Positions 1 to 8,232 of a stretch of 64,000 nt of DNA are shown one piece after another (positions within the stretch are counted from its first letter, which is position 1; each line of letters starts with the position of its first letter). Below the pieces are notes generated by a model, which did no database searches, was not told where the DNA came from, and worked only from the letters and a program-made list of their open reading frames with translations. Location of the stretch: assembly GCF_039534975.1 (NCBI RefSeq), contig NZ_BAAAWH010000001.1, positions 2,914,001 through 2,978,000 on the forward strand. Direction: 5' to 3'. The position numbers and the translations under genes were made by a program. The DNA is from Microbacterium terregens (GTDB lineage: Bacteria > Actinomycetota > Actinomycetes > Actinomycetales > Microbacteriaceae).

Positions 1-2
1 CG

Positions 3-314
3 GAACGTGCGACGCGGCTCGCGCTCGTGCCACTGGGATACGCCGACGGCATCCCCCGGATTGCCGGAGCCGTCGCCGAGGTGGCGTTGCACGGGCACCG
101 CCGCCCGCTCGCCGGGACGGTGTCAATGGACCAGATCGTCATCGACGTCGGCGACATGCCGGTGCACCTCGGGGATCGCATCACCGTGTTCGGCAACGGC
201 GACGACGGTGAGCCCACGGTCGCCGACTGGAGCCGGTGGGCCGGCACGCTCCCGCACGAGATCATGACCGGGCTGGGCGCCCGCGTCGGCCGCAGCTACG
301 GGGGAATCCGATGA
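3..314 (+). CDS. alr: Alanine racemase, C-terminal part (5' end outside window)
   Basis: Only the last ~103 codons are present; the gene enters from the left edge in the frame starting at base 3. The fragment shows the family's GYADG motif, whose Tyr is the catalytic base that acts with the N-terminal PLP lysine, then the SMDQIVIDVGD substrate-loop segment and a C-terminal EIMTGLGARVGRSY tail, all in normal order. It makes D-Ala for peptidoglycan in the cytoplasm. The stop TGA overlaps the ATG of the ligase gene (ATGA at 311-314), so both are translationally coupled. The PLP-lysine half cannot be seen, so full function is inferred. Confidence 0.88.
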   Translation, partial: ERATRLALVPLGYADGIPRIAGAVAEVALHGHRRPLAGTVSMDQIVIDVGDMPVHLGDRITVFGNGDDGEPTVADWSRWAGTLPHEIMTGLGARVGRSYGGIR

Positions 315-1261
315 GCCGACTGCGGATCGCCGTCATCGGTGGTGGCGCGAACAGCGAACACGACGTCTCCGTCGCGTCCGCGGCATCCGTCACCGCCGCG
401 CTGGACCCGTCGCGGTACGAGGTCCTCTGCCTCACCATCGGTCGCGACGGGGTCTGGTGGGATGCTGCCGGATCCGCCGTGGGCCTGGGAGAGGTGGTCT
501 CGCTCCTGCAGGGCTGCGCCGTCGTCTTCCCCGCGGTGCACGGTCCGCGCGGGGAGGACGGCACGCTCGCCGCTCTCCTGGATCTTGCCGGCGTCCCGTA
601 CGTCGGGTCGGGGGTACGCGCGGGAGCGCTCGGGATGGACAAGTGGACCACGAAGCTCGTCGCCGAAGCGGTCGGGGTTCGCACCGCGCCAGGCCTCCTC
701 GTCACGCACACCCGCTCGATCCCCACCGACATCGCCCTGCCGGTGGTCGTCAAGCCGGTCGCGGCCGGGTCCAGTCATGGCGTGACGCGGGTCGACCGAC
801 AGGATCGACTTCCCGACGCCATCGGAGCGGCTCTCGCGCTCGACGATCGCGCCCTGGTGGAGTCCTACATCTCTGGCCGCGAGATCGACATCGCCGTGCT
901 GGCGTGCGCCGACGGGCGTCGCATCGTCTCCGCGCCGCTGGAGATCGTCGTTGCGGACGGCCTCTTCGACACCGCACGCAAGTACGACGGCACCGCCGAC
1001 TTCCGAGTGCCGGCGAGGCTGACACCCGACGAGCAGACTCTGCTCGAGCAGGCAGCGCTGGCGATCTTCGACGCTCTCGGATGTGCGGGGGCCGCTCGGA
1101 TCGACTTCTTCCTGACCGATGCCGGACTCGTTCTCAACGAAGTGAACACGATGCCGGGGATGACCGCTCAATCGCAAGTGCCGCGGATGTTCGCGGCCCG
1201 CGGACTCACATACCCGGAGCTGCTCGACGAGCTCGTCCGCGCCGCGATGACGGCCGCGTGA
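311..1261 (+). CDS. ddl: D-alanine--D-alanine ligase family protein
   Basis: 316-aa ATP-grasp ligase, near the usual ~310-350 aa. N-terminal EHDVSVASA matches the Ddl EHxVS motif; an ATP-binding GSSHGV loop, the omega-loop segment LFDTARKYDG keeping the Lys-Tyr pair, and the metal-binding LNEVNTMPGMT signature follow. It should join two D-amino acids (D-Ala-D-Ala, or another D-X) for the muropeptide terminus. The ATG at 311 was chosen because it overlaps the alr stop. The next gene overlaps by GTGA. The His in GSSHGV, where many Ddl have Val/Ile/Phe, is unusual. Substrate at position two cannot be fixed from sequence alone. Confidence 0.9.
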   Translation: MSRLRIAVIGGGANSEHDVSVASAASVTAALDPSRYEVLCLTIGRDGVWWDAAGSAVGLGEVVSLLQGCAVVFPAVHGPRGEDGTLAALLDLAGVPYVGSGVRAGALGMDKWTTKLVAEAVGVRTAPGLLVTHTRSIPTDIALPVVVKPVAAGSSHGVTRVDRQDRLPDAIGAALALDDRALVESYISGREIDIAVLACADGRRIVSAPLEIVVADGLFDTARKYDGTADFRVPARLTPDEQTLLEQAALAIFDALGCAGAARIDFFLTDAGLVLNEVNTMPGMTAQSQVPRMFAARGLTYPELLDELVRAAMTAA

Positions 1262-2262
1262 GCACGGGACGCAACGCCGGCATCGACCTGCTCCGAGGCG
1301 TCGCCGTGTTGCTGGTGATGCTGCGACACGCGTTTCCGGAGCTGTTCGGCGGGGCAGGCATCGTCGGTGTCGTCATGTTCTTCGCGCTCAGCGGGCACCT
1401 GATCACCGGCGTGCTGCTGGACGAGCTGACGGCGCGCGGAAGCATAAGGCTGCGACGCTTCGCGTGGCGCCGCGCGGTGCGGCTGGTGCCCGCTCTGGTG
1501 ACGATGATGGCGTGCTTCGTGCTGGTCACGCTGGTGTTCGATCCGCTGGGAGACAAGGAGACCTTGCCGCGCACGGTTCTGGTCGCGTTGACCTGGACGG
1601 CGAACCTGCCCTTCGACCACGGCAGCGACGCGATCTTCCATCTGTGGACACTGGCGATGGAGGAGCAGTTCTACTTGGTGTGGCCCGCGCTGCTGCTCCT
1701 GGCGTGGCGATGGAGGAAGATCCGCCCTCTGCTGATCGGTGCGGGCGCGATCAGCCTGGCACTCTGCGTGCTCAGCCTGCTCTGGGCCGGCGAGTATCCG
1801 GACCTCGTGTACACCTTCCACACCTCCTGGACGATCTGCTTCGTCATCGGCGCCGCCTCGCGGGTCCTGCGGGATCGCATCCGGGTTCCCGGATTCGTCA
1901 CGCCGATCGGGTGCGCGGTTCTCGCGGCCTTGAGCGTGATCCCCCTGCGAGGGCACGCCGCGACCTACCTGATCGCCGCACCGGTCATCGCGATCGTCAC
2001 CGCGCTGTTCATCAGCCGCGCATGGCGACACGGGGATGCCGTGCCCTTTCCGGCAGTCCGTCCGCTCGTCGCGCTCGGCATCGTCTCGTACGCCGCCTAC
2101 CTCTGGAACTACCCGATCACACTGTGGCTGCGCGGAACCTTCCCCGCTGCGGAGCTGGTTGCAGCGTTGCTCACCGTTGTCGCCGCAACGCTCAGCTGGT
2201 GGCTCGTCGAGAAGCCGATCAGCCGGCTCGCCCGATCGTCGCCGCGCTCGGCAGTGCGATGA
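1258..2262 (+). CDS. Acyltransferase-3 family integral membrane protein
   Basis: 334 aa starting at GTG 1258, overlapping the ddl stop (GTGA). N-terminal GIDLLRGVAVLLVMLRHAF holds the Arg-His pair typical of OafA/acyltransferase-3 enzymes, and the MEEQFYLVWP signature follows near residue 140. Many hydrophobic stretches suggest about 9-10 membrane helices; the C-terminus ends in SWWLVEKPISRL, also typical. The family O-acylates sugars or cell-wall components from acyl-CoA. Coupling to alr and ddl points to a cell-wall role. VanT serine racemases fuse exactly this kind of membrane domain to an alanine-racemase domain, so the split trio is notable. Acceptor unknown. Confidence 0.85.
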   Translation: MSTGRNAGIDLLRGVAVLLVMLRHAFPELFGGAGIVGVVMFFALSGHLITGVLLDELTARGSIRLRRFAWRRAVRLVPALVTMMACFVLVTLVFDPLGDKETLPRTVLVALTWTANLPFDHGSDAIFHLWTLAMEEQFYLVWPALLLLAWRWRKIRPLLIGAGAISLALCVLSLLWAGEYPDLVYTFHTSWTICFVIGAASRVLRDRIRVPGFVTPIGCAVLAALSVIPLRGHAATYLIAAPVIAIVTALFISRAWRHGDAVPFPAVRPLVALGIVSYAAYLWNYPITLWLRGTFPAAELVAALLTVVAATLSWWLVEKPISRLARSSPRSAVR

Positions 2263-2405
2263 GTGCGCACGCCGATCGGACCGATTCGCGGCAGAACGTG
2301 GGCTGAAGCGCCGTCGCCCACCATCCTGTCGATGCCCCGGCTACCGCCGTCGCGATCGCCGTTGAGCGGTGATCCCGCCAAGCACCTGCGTCGTCAGCCG
2401 TTCGA

Positions 2406-3137
2406 CTACCAGGGGATCACGCGCCCCTCGTTGTCAAGAAACTCGAGATCCGAGTGGCCCAATCGAGAGACCAGCACATCGACGACAAGGGGGACGCTCT
2501 CGTCAACCGTGAGCGGCGCTTCGGCTCCGCCAAGCGCAGTCTGCACCCAGCCCGGTGTCATCAGTACGATCGCGCGGCCACTACCTGCCTGCCGGACGGC
2601 GAAGCTCCGCATGAACATGTTGAGCGCGGCCTTGCTCCCTCGGTAGAGCTCCTCGTTTCCCCTGGTGTTGTTGGTGATGCTGGCCATCCCCGAAGACATG
2701 GCGCCGAGGAGTCCCCCTTCGGGCACAAGGTGCTGGAGCATTTCGATGACCCGCATGGGGCTGAGCGCATTTGTCACCATCAGCTCGACGTAGTCCGCAG
2801 TCGGCACCTCGGCAATCGGCGTCTGCCGGTGATTGGTGATCCCTGCGTTGACGAAGAGAATGTCGACGCGCTCGTCGGCGAGTGTCTCGCGGAGGATCGC
2901 GAGTTGCTCGGGGTCGTTGATGTCCAATCCTTCAACCCGGAGCGCCATGTCCGCCCGGTCCGCCAGTTCCTTCAGCGGAGATCCAACGCTGGGATCCCGC
3001 ACCGTAGCGATCACCCGCCAGCCGCGATCGAGAAACTCAGCGGTCATCGCGTACCCCAGCCCCCGCGAAGCGCCGACCACCAGAACGGTCCTCGATTCAT
3101 CGGAGTCAGCGCGGACGGTCTCTTCTCGCATATCCAT
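2406..3137 (-). CDS. Short-chain dehydrogenase/reductase
   Basis: ~243-aa SDR. The N-terminal VLVVGASRGLGYAMTAEF is the nucleotide-binding Gly-rich motif and FVNAGI is the NAG motif. A Ser is present in AMSSGMASI, but the usual YxxxK reads YRGSK (Tyr-Arg-Gly-Ser-Lys), so the catalytic triad is complete. An upstream in-frame GTG at 3173 lies inside the palindrome at 3169-3182, so the ATG at 3137 (or 3131) is preferred. It is divergent from the O-demethylase operon and shares its control region, suggesting oxidation or reduction of a carbonyl intermediate in the same pathway. Substrate not identifiable. Confidence 0.8.
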   Translation of the reverse strand: MDMREETVRADSDESRTVLVVGASRGLGYAMTAEFLDRGWRVIATVRDPSVGSPLKELADRADMALRVEGLDINDPEQLAILRETLADERVDILFVNAGITNHRQTPIAEVPTADYVELMVTNALSPMRVIEMLQHLVPEGGLLGAMSSGMASITNNTRGNEELYRGSKAALNMFMRSFAVRQAGSGRAIVLMTPGWVQTALGGAEAPLTVDESVPLVVDVLVSRLGHSDLEFLDNEGRVIPW

Positions 3138-3168
3138 GGAGCCATCATCACGGGTTTTGACGCGAAAG

Positions 3169-3182
3169 TACACTTGAGTATA
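3169..3182. promoter_or_regulatory. Island palindrome site 1 (SDR / ligM-like intergenic)
   Basis: TACACT-tg-AGTATA, within the longer near-palindrome AGTACACTTGAGTATACT. It lies between divergent starts at 3137 (-) and 3249 (+). The same dyad recurs before every transcription unit to 26.1 kb. Operator function is inferred. Confidence 0.7.
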
Positions 3183-3248
3183 CTTTTCGACAAGGTCGCG
3201 ACGTTCGGACCCTGATCACACCACTCAAGCGCGACAGGAGCACATCCG

Positions 3249-4610
3249 ATGCAACGAGGCAGTATGGAAGACAAGCTCCGCGAGCTGGGCAACGCCGCCC
3301 TGCTGTTACGCAATCGGCCGTTCTCTCGCACGCCATTCCCCTTTCCGGCCGAGTACACCGGGTGGCCCGACGAGCAACGCGCCTGGCGCGACTCCGCGAC
3401 CCTCTACGACCAGTCGCACATCATGATGGACGTCTACTTCGAGGGACCGGACGTCAAGCGACTGTTCAGCGATTTCGGCGTCAATAGCTTCACGACCTTC
3501 GGCAAGAATCGCGCCAAGCAGTACGTCGCGTGCAACCCAGACGGGATGGTCATCGGCGATGCGGTCCTGTTCGGGTTAGAAGACAACCTGTACAACCTTG
3601 TCGGCAATGCCGACGGGCATGTCTCCAAGTGGCTCATGTACCAGATTGAAACGGGTGGCTATCGGGTGACGGCGACCGTCGACCCGGCATCCCCCCGACT
3701 GAGCGATCGCCAGGTCTTCCGGTACCAGATGAATGGCCCGCTGACCCAGCGGATCATCGAGAAGGCAGCCGGCGGGCCGATCGATCCGATTCCGTTCTTC
3801 CGGATCGGGGACCTGACGATCGCGGGGCACAGCGTGCACGCGCTCAACCACTCAATGTCCCGCGTGCCCGGCATGGAGTTCAGCGGCCTCGAGCTGTATG
3901 GGCCTGCGGGCGGGGGCATCGCGGTCTGGGAGGCGCTTGTCGCTGCCGGGGAGGAATTCGGACTCCGGCTCGGTGGCGCCCGGTCCTACCCCACCTCGGC
4001 AGCCGAATCCGGATGGATCGCGCGCCCCGTGTCGGCAATCTACTCGGGCGAGTCGATGCGTCCGTACCGCGAGTGGCTCCCTTCCACGGACCTCCAGGCC
4101 AGCCCCTCGATGCAGGGAAGCTTCATCTCCGATGACATCGCCGACTATTACGCGACACCGTGGGCTCTCGGCTACGGGAGGTTTATCAAGTATGACCACG
4201 AGTTCGTCGGGCGTGAGGCGCTGCAACGACTCGAGGCGGCACCGAAGCGGAAAAAGGTCTGGTTGCGGTGGGACGAGGATGACATCCTTCGCGTGATGCG
4301 GGATTCCCTCTTCGGTGCGGAAGCCCAGCGCCCCCGAATCATCGACGTACCGATGGGCTACCGCAACTACCACTTCGACAAAGTCGTCGACAATCATGGA
4401 GCTCTCGTCGGGCTCTCGATGTATCTCGTATACACCGTGAACATCGGGGGCTTCGTGTCCATGGCGATGGTGGACGAGGCCTCCGCGATCGAGGGCACCG
4501 AGTTGACCGTCGTCTGGGGTCAGGAGGATGGCGGGGCCTCGAACTCCTTTACGGTCCCCCACGTCCAGACGACCCTGCGCGCGACCGTATCCACCCGTCC
4601 GCCGGCGTGA
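3249..4610 (+). CDS. LigM/DesA-type tetrahydrofolate-dependent O-demethylase
   Basis: 453-aa GcvT/aminomethyltransferase-fold protein, close to LigM and DesA (~450-470 aa), enzymes that move the methyl of vanillate or syringate to THF. Shared hallmarks recalled from LigM include an N-terminal EQxAWRxSAxLxDQxHxMxD region (here EQRAWRDSATLYDQSHIMMD), NKAKQYV-like NRAKQYVA, RSYPTSAAESGWI, PYREWLP, and a C-terminal LTVVWGQEDGG segment. Start ATG 3249 has AGGAG 9 nt upstream; ATG 3264 is an alternative. Downstream metF-like and purU-like genes handle 5-methyl-THF, supporting the call. The exact methoxy substrate is unknown and could be non-vanillate. Confidence 0.85.
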   Translation: MQRGSMEDKLRELGNAALLLRNRPFSRTPFPFPAEYTGWPDEQRAWRDSATLYDQSHIMMDVYFEGPDVKRLFSDFGVNSFTTFGKNRAKQYVACNPDGMVIGDAVLFGLEDNLYNLVGNADGHVSKWLMYQIETGGYRVTATVDPASPRLSDRQVFRYQMNGPLTQRIIEKAAGGPIDPIPFFRIGDLTIAGHSVHALNHSMSRVPGMEFSGLELYGPAGGGIAVWEALVAAGEEFGLRLGGARSYPTSAAESGWIARPVSAIYSGESMRPYREWLPSTDLQASPSMQGSFISDDIADYYATPWALGYGRFIKYDHEFVGREALQRLEAAPKRKKVWLRWDEDDILRVMRDSLFGAEAQRPRIIDVPMGYRNYHFDKVVDNHGALVGLSMYLVYTVNIGGFVSMAMVDEASAIEGTELTVVWGQEDGGASNSFTVPHVQTTLRATVSTRPPA

Positions 4611-4612
4611 CG

Positions 4613-5461
4613 ATGGCGAAATACGGCACCGCTCTCCTGCTCGAAGATTTCTCCCTCGAGATCACCGCGAAGGACGCATCGGCGGTCCGTGATGCAGCGT
4701 CGCTCATTCCTCACGGCACGCGCATCAACATCACGTACCTCGGGCATGAGTCAGTCGAACAAAGGCTTGCGGCTGCGGCGGCAATCTCCGCCGCAGGCTT
4801 CGTACCGGTGCCGCATATCGCAGCCCGTCGCCTCGCCTCGTCCCGCCAGATCGAGGGATTCCTCGGCGCTCTGGATACCCAGGGCGTTGGCCGACATCTT
4901 TTCGTGATCGGGGGTGACCCGGAGCAGCCTGAAGGTCCCTTCGCGGACGCGTTCACCCTGCTCCGGGCCGACGCTTTCCAACACCGTGGCGGGAGCGATG
5001 TCTCCATCGCGGGATATCCGGAGGGGCACCCTCAAATCTCCGAGGACATGCTGTGGCACAGCCTCGTCGAGAAAGTCGCCCTGTTGGACGAACGGGAGGC
5101 CACCGGATCCATCATCACCCAGTTCGGTTTCGACGTTGACCCGGTCATCGAGTGGATCAACAAAGTCCGTGCCAGGGGCATCCGATCGGAGATCCGGGTC
5201 GGAGTTCCCGGACCGGCCGGAATCAGGAGGCTGCTCGCGTTCGCCGCTCGATTCGGAGTCGCTGCGAGCGCAGGAATTGCAAAGAAGTACGGGCTCTCCC
5301 TCACCAATCTCATGGGCTCTGCAGGGCCCGACACCTTCATCAACGCCCTCGCCGGAAGGCTGATCACTGAGGAGCACGGGTCCGTGAAACTTCACTTCTA
5401 CACGTTCGGAGGCCTCGTCGCGACTGCGGCATGGATCCGAGACTTCGAGGCCCGGCGATGA
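4613..5461 (+). CDS. metF: Methylenetetrahydrofolate reductase (MetF-like)
   Basis: ~282-aa TIM-barrel flavoprotein family member, shorter than many MetF (~300 aa). GTRINITYLGHES, FVPVPHIAARRL, VIGGDPEQPEGPFADA and a TQFGFDVDPVIEWI segment match the folate- and FAD-binding regions. It interconverts 5-methyl- and 5,10-methylene-THF. In this operon it most likely runs in the oxidative direction to regenerate THF after O-demethylation, as proposed for the metF next to ligM in Sphingobium. ATG 4613 was chosen; an in-frame GTG at 4607 overlaps the previous stop and is equally possible. A biosynthetic metF probably exists elsewhere. Confidence 0.85.
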   Translation: MAKYGTALLLEDFSLEITAKDASAVRDAASLIPHGTRINITYLGHESVEQRLAAAAAISAAGFVPVPHIAARRLASSRQIEGFLGALDTQGVGRHLFVIGGDPEQPEGPFADAFTLLRADAFQHRGGSDVSIAGYPEGHPQISEDMLWHSLVEKVALLDEREATGSIITQFGFDVDPVIEWINKVRARGIRSEIRVGVPGPAGIRRLLAFAARFGVAASAGIAKKYGLSLTNLMGSAGPDTFINALAGRLITEEHGSVKLHFYTFGGLVATAAWIRDFEARR

Positions 5462-6315
5462 ACCCCGATCGGGCCGTGCTGCTAGTGCACGGGACCGACC
5501 GTCCGGGAATCGTGGCGGGAGTTTCGTCGATCCTGCTCGATTTCAGGGCGAACATCCTGTCCCTCGACCAGTACTCCACTGACGCTGACGGTGGCACCTT
5601 CTACCAACGTACGGTCGCCGATATTGCGGACCTCCGTGCGGAGCGTCCGCGCCTCGAGACAGCTCTCGAGAAGAAGCTCGGTGGTGAGCTCGGGATGACC
5701 TGGACATTGACGCCTACGTCCGAGCGCAAACGGCTTGCGATTTTCGCCTCCAAGTCGGACCATTGTCTGCTCGAGCTGCTGTGGCGTCACCGACGAGGCG
5801 AACTCGACGTGGATATCGCCATGGTCATCTCCAATCATTCCGACCTCGCGGCCGATGCTCGACAGTTCGGCATCCCCTTCTTCCACGTTCCGGTGATGGG
5901 CGACAAGACCGCTGCCGAGGCAGAGCACCTGCGCCTACTTCAAGGCAATGCAGACCTCATTGTGCTGGCCAGATACATGCAGATCGTCTCAGACGACTTC
6001 CTTCATGCCCTTGGCATACCGGTGATCAATATCCACCACTCCTTCCTCCCTGCCTTCATCGGCGCCGGCCCCTATCTCAGAGCGAAGGAGCGTGGCGTCA
6101 AGTTGATCGGGGCGACCGCACACTATGTGACCAAGGACCTCGACGAGGGCCCCATCATTGAGCAGGACGTGGTGCGCGTCACGCATGCCGACTCTGCTCC
6201 CGACCTCGCCCGTCACGGCGCCAACGTCGAGCGCCAGGTACTCGCGCGGGCCGTCCAGTGGCACTGTGAGGACCGGGTGGTGCGCGACGGGAACACCACC
6301 GTCGTGTTCCGGTGA
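5458..6315 (+). CDS. purU: Formyltetrahydrofolate deformylase
   Basis: 285 aa, full length for PurU. An N-terminal ACT domain (residues ~5-85, VLLVHGTDRPGIVAGVS) precedes the formyltransferase-fold catalytic domain with INIHHSFLPAF and a GATAHYVTKDLDEGPIIEQD segment, giving the Asn-His-Asp catalytic set. It hydrolyses 10-formyl-THF to THF and formate. The ATG overlaps the metF stop (ATGA). Placed after ligM-like and metF-like genes, it provides an exit for the methyl carbon as formate so that THF is recycled. The methylene-to-formyl step (FolD) is not in the window. Confidence 0.92.
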   Translation: MNPDRAVLLVHGTDRPGIVAGVSSILLDFRANILSLDQYSTDADGGTFYQRTVADIADLRAERPRLETALEKKLGGELGMTWTLTPTSERKRLAIFASKSDHCLLELLWRHRRGELDVDIAMVISNHSDLAADARQFGIPFFHVPVMGDKTAAEAEHLRLLQGNADLIVLARYMQIVSDDFLHALGIPVINIHHSFLPAFIGAGPYLRAKERGVKLIGATAHYVTKDLDEGPIIEQDVVRVTHADSAPDLARHGANVERQVLARAVQWHCEDRVVRDGNTTVVFR

Positions 6316-6528
6316 TCGCGCATCCGTTGCGCTCGGCTGATCTGCGCACGAGCGGATGCTCCGCCACTGAACGGGCCGGCTGTCATGACGGCTCCCTCGG
6401 CGCCATAGCCAATAGAGGGTCTCTACGGCTCACGAAGATATTGCGTGCAGTTTCGATCCCCGCGAGCTAGCGCTGGCGTCGATAAACGGGCACGCACGCG
6501 ACAAGGAAACCACTGGATTCACTGATTC

Positions 6529-6542
6529 TTTACTGCAGTGTA
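6529..6542. promoter_or_regulatory. Island palindrome site 2 (before tetR)
   Basis: TTTACT-gc-AGTGTA with a perfect ACTGCAGT core, 38 nt before the tetR ATG. The 213 bases between purU and this site hold no ORF or RNA that I recognise. Suggests autoregulation of the TetR gene (inference). Confidence 0.65.
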
Positions 6543-6580
6543 GAAGTAGGGTTGATATCGGCCACGTGGAAGGGAAGACC

Positions 6581-7210
6581 ATGACCGAACTCCCGGCGGA
6601 TGCGCCTGAGCATCGTCAGCGACGCTGGCACGAAGCCCACGACCGGCTCTACGATGCGGCCTGCGAGCTGTTCATGCAGTCCGGCTACATCGGCACATCG
6701 ATGGAAGAAATTGCGGATCGCGCGCATATGGTGCGCAAAACCGCATTCAATCATTTCCCCCGCAAGCGCGACTTCATCAACGAATGGGGCCGGCGCCGAC
6801 GCGAACAGGTGCTGTCAGCACTCTCACCGGAGCTAATGTCGGACGCCAGCATCGAAGTGGTCCTGCGGCACTACTTTGCCGAACTCTCGGCGGTCAACCT
6901 CGAGCAACGCGCGCTGACGATCTGCATGTCCGCAGGCTGGCGGGAGCAGGGTGGCCCCTTCGACACCGATCCGCACGAACTGCTGGACGTCTTCCGGGGA
7001 TTCCTCACCGATGCCAAGGAACGCGGAGAGATCGCAGCATCCGTGGATGTCGCCCAGATGGGCACCGTCCTCTACAGCAGCTATTTCGGGATCCTCTACG
7101 AGTGGTGCAAAGGCTCCGAGTCAGAACCCCCGTTCGACTTGAAGGTCGCGTACGCCCGGATGCTCGACGTCATCTGGGCTGGACTGCACGCGCAATCCGG
7201 CTGGAGCTGA
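6581..7210 (+). CDS. TetR-family transcriptional regulator (candidate island regulator)
   Basis: ~209 aa. The N-terminal HTH runs over residues ~15-60 (AACELFMQSGYIGTSMEEIA then VRKTAFNHFPRKRDFI), a standard TetR DNA-binding domain; the C-terminal part is an unassigned ligand domain. ATG 6581 follows GGAAGGGA with good spacing; GTG 6566 is the longer alternative. It is the only transcription factor between 2.4 and 26.1 kb, where seven copies of one dyad sit before all units including its own. It probably represses the catabolic genes until an intermediate binds. Ligand unknown. Confidence 0.88.
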   Translation: MTELPADAPEHRQRRWHEAHDRLYDAACELFMQSGYIGTSMEEIADRAHMVRKTAFNHFPRKRDFINEWGRRRREQVLSALSPELMSDASIEVVLRHYFAELSAVNLEQRALTICMSAGWREQGGPFDTDPHELLDVFRGFLTDAKERGEIAASVDVAQMGTVLYSSYFGILYEWCKGSESEPPFDLKVAYARMLDVIWAGLHAQSGWS

Positions 7211-7243
7211 GAAGACTGGTGTGACGTCGTCGCTCCGATAAAT

Positions 7244-7257
7244 TACATTATGGTGTA
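7244..7257. promoter_or_regulatory. Island palindrome site 3 (before NmrA-like gene)
   Basis: TACATT-at-GGTGTA, embedded in the longer inverted repeat AAATTACA ... TGTAATTT (7241-7261). It lies 48 nt before ATG 7305. It is a variant of the island dyad with one change per half. Confidence 0.6.
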
Positions 7258-7304
7258 ATTTAGAGATGGCATCGCGTTGGCGATTCCACGAAGCGGAGGT
7301 CACC

Positions 7305-8183
7305 ATGCCGGAAGTAGCGACGACGCCGCACCACGTGCTCGTATGCGGAGTGGGCGGTATCACGGGCGACGCCGTTTCCACGGCCCTTGCGGACGAGGGC
7401 TTCGCCGTCAGGGCCCTCGTGCACCGCACAGAACGGACGGATGCCGCGCTTGCGACGGGAGCGAGCCACGTCGTCGTCGCCGACTACGACGACGCGCCCA
7501 GCTTGGCCCACGCGCTTGACGGAATGGACGCGGTCTTCTTCGTCGCACCGTCATACCTCGAGGCCGAGCCGCGCTGGGTGGAGGCAACGCTCGAAGCCGC
7601 CCGACTTGCCGGAGTGGGCCGGTTCGTTTATCAATCGGTGCTGCACGCCTACACGCCCACCATGCCGCACCACGAGCGGAAAGCCCGAGCCGAGGTCGCA
7701 GTACGCGCTTCGGGGCTCGACTGGACAGTCCTCCAGCCTGCAATGTACGCGCAGACGGTGCTGCGCATCCGGGCTCGGTCCGGTGACGGGCGGATCGACG
7801 CGCCCTACGACCCCGAGGCGCGCTTCGCTGTGGTGGATGTCTGTGATGTCGGAGCGGCCGTCGCGGCCGTGTTGGGCGATGCCCGGCACGTCTACGGTGG
7901 ATACGAACTCGTCGGCACCGAAGCGCACACCCTCCGCGAGCTGGTCGCGATCATGAACCGCGGGTTCGGCGAAGAGCGCAACATCTTCGAGGTCGCTCCG
8001 CACTCGCTCCCCCTCCCCTCGACGTGGAGCGAGCGGCAGCGCGAGGAGTACGCCCTCATGTGCGAGGAGTACGGCCGGCATGGTCTTCTCGGATCACGCG
8101 CCGCACTGACGGCCCTCCTCGGCCGCTCGCCTGCCGACTTCGCGGAGGTCGTCGAACGCGCCGCGGGCGGCGCCCTCCGGTGA
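7305..8183 (+). CDS. NmrA-like / atypical SDR NAD(P)-binding protein
   Basis: 292 aa. N-terminal HVLVCGVGGITGDAVSTAL is a Rossmann glycine motif of the NmrA/quinone-oxidoreductase-2 type; AVFFVAPSYL, RFVYQSVLH and a WTVLQPAMYAQT segment are typical of this atypical SDR group, which usually lacks the YxxxK catalytic pair. ATG 7305 has GGAGG six bases upstream; the longer ORF from 7266 starts almost inside the palindrome. It lies 49 nt before mmsA and is probably co-transcribed. Role may be NAD(P)-redox sensing or an isomerase/reductase step; no specific reaction can be assigned. Confidence 0.75.
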   Translation: MPEVATTPHHVLVCGVGGITGDAVSTALADEGFAVRALVHRTERTDAALATGASHVVVADYDDAPSLAHALDGMDAVFFVAPSYLEAEPRWVEATLEAARLAGVGRFVYQSVLHAYTPTMPHHERKARAEVAVRASGLDWTVLQPAMYAQTVLRIRARSGDGRIDAPYDPEARFAVVDVCDVGAAVAAVLGDARHVYGGYELVGTEAHTLRELVAIMNRGFGEERNIFEVAPHSLPLPSTWSERQREEYALMCEEYGRHGLLGSRAALTALLGRSPADFAEVVERAAGGALR

Positions 8184-8232
8184 CTCCGCAACTTCGCGAC
8201 CGACACCACACTTTCGGAAAGGACCGAGACCT

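Noticed and set aside
457..1257. Long plus-strand reading frame upstream of the acyltransferase start, continuous with it
   Set aside because: It runs through ddl in another frame, is Arg/Gly-rich and non-conserved; the GTG at 1258 overlapping the ddl stop is the credible start.
3249..4610. Glycine cleavage T protein or DMSP demethylase
   Set aside because: Shares the fold, but motif order and ~450-aa length fit LigM/DesA, and no gcvP/gcvH or DMSP genes are nearby.
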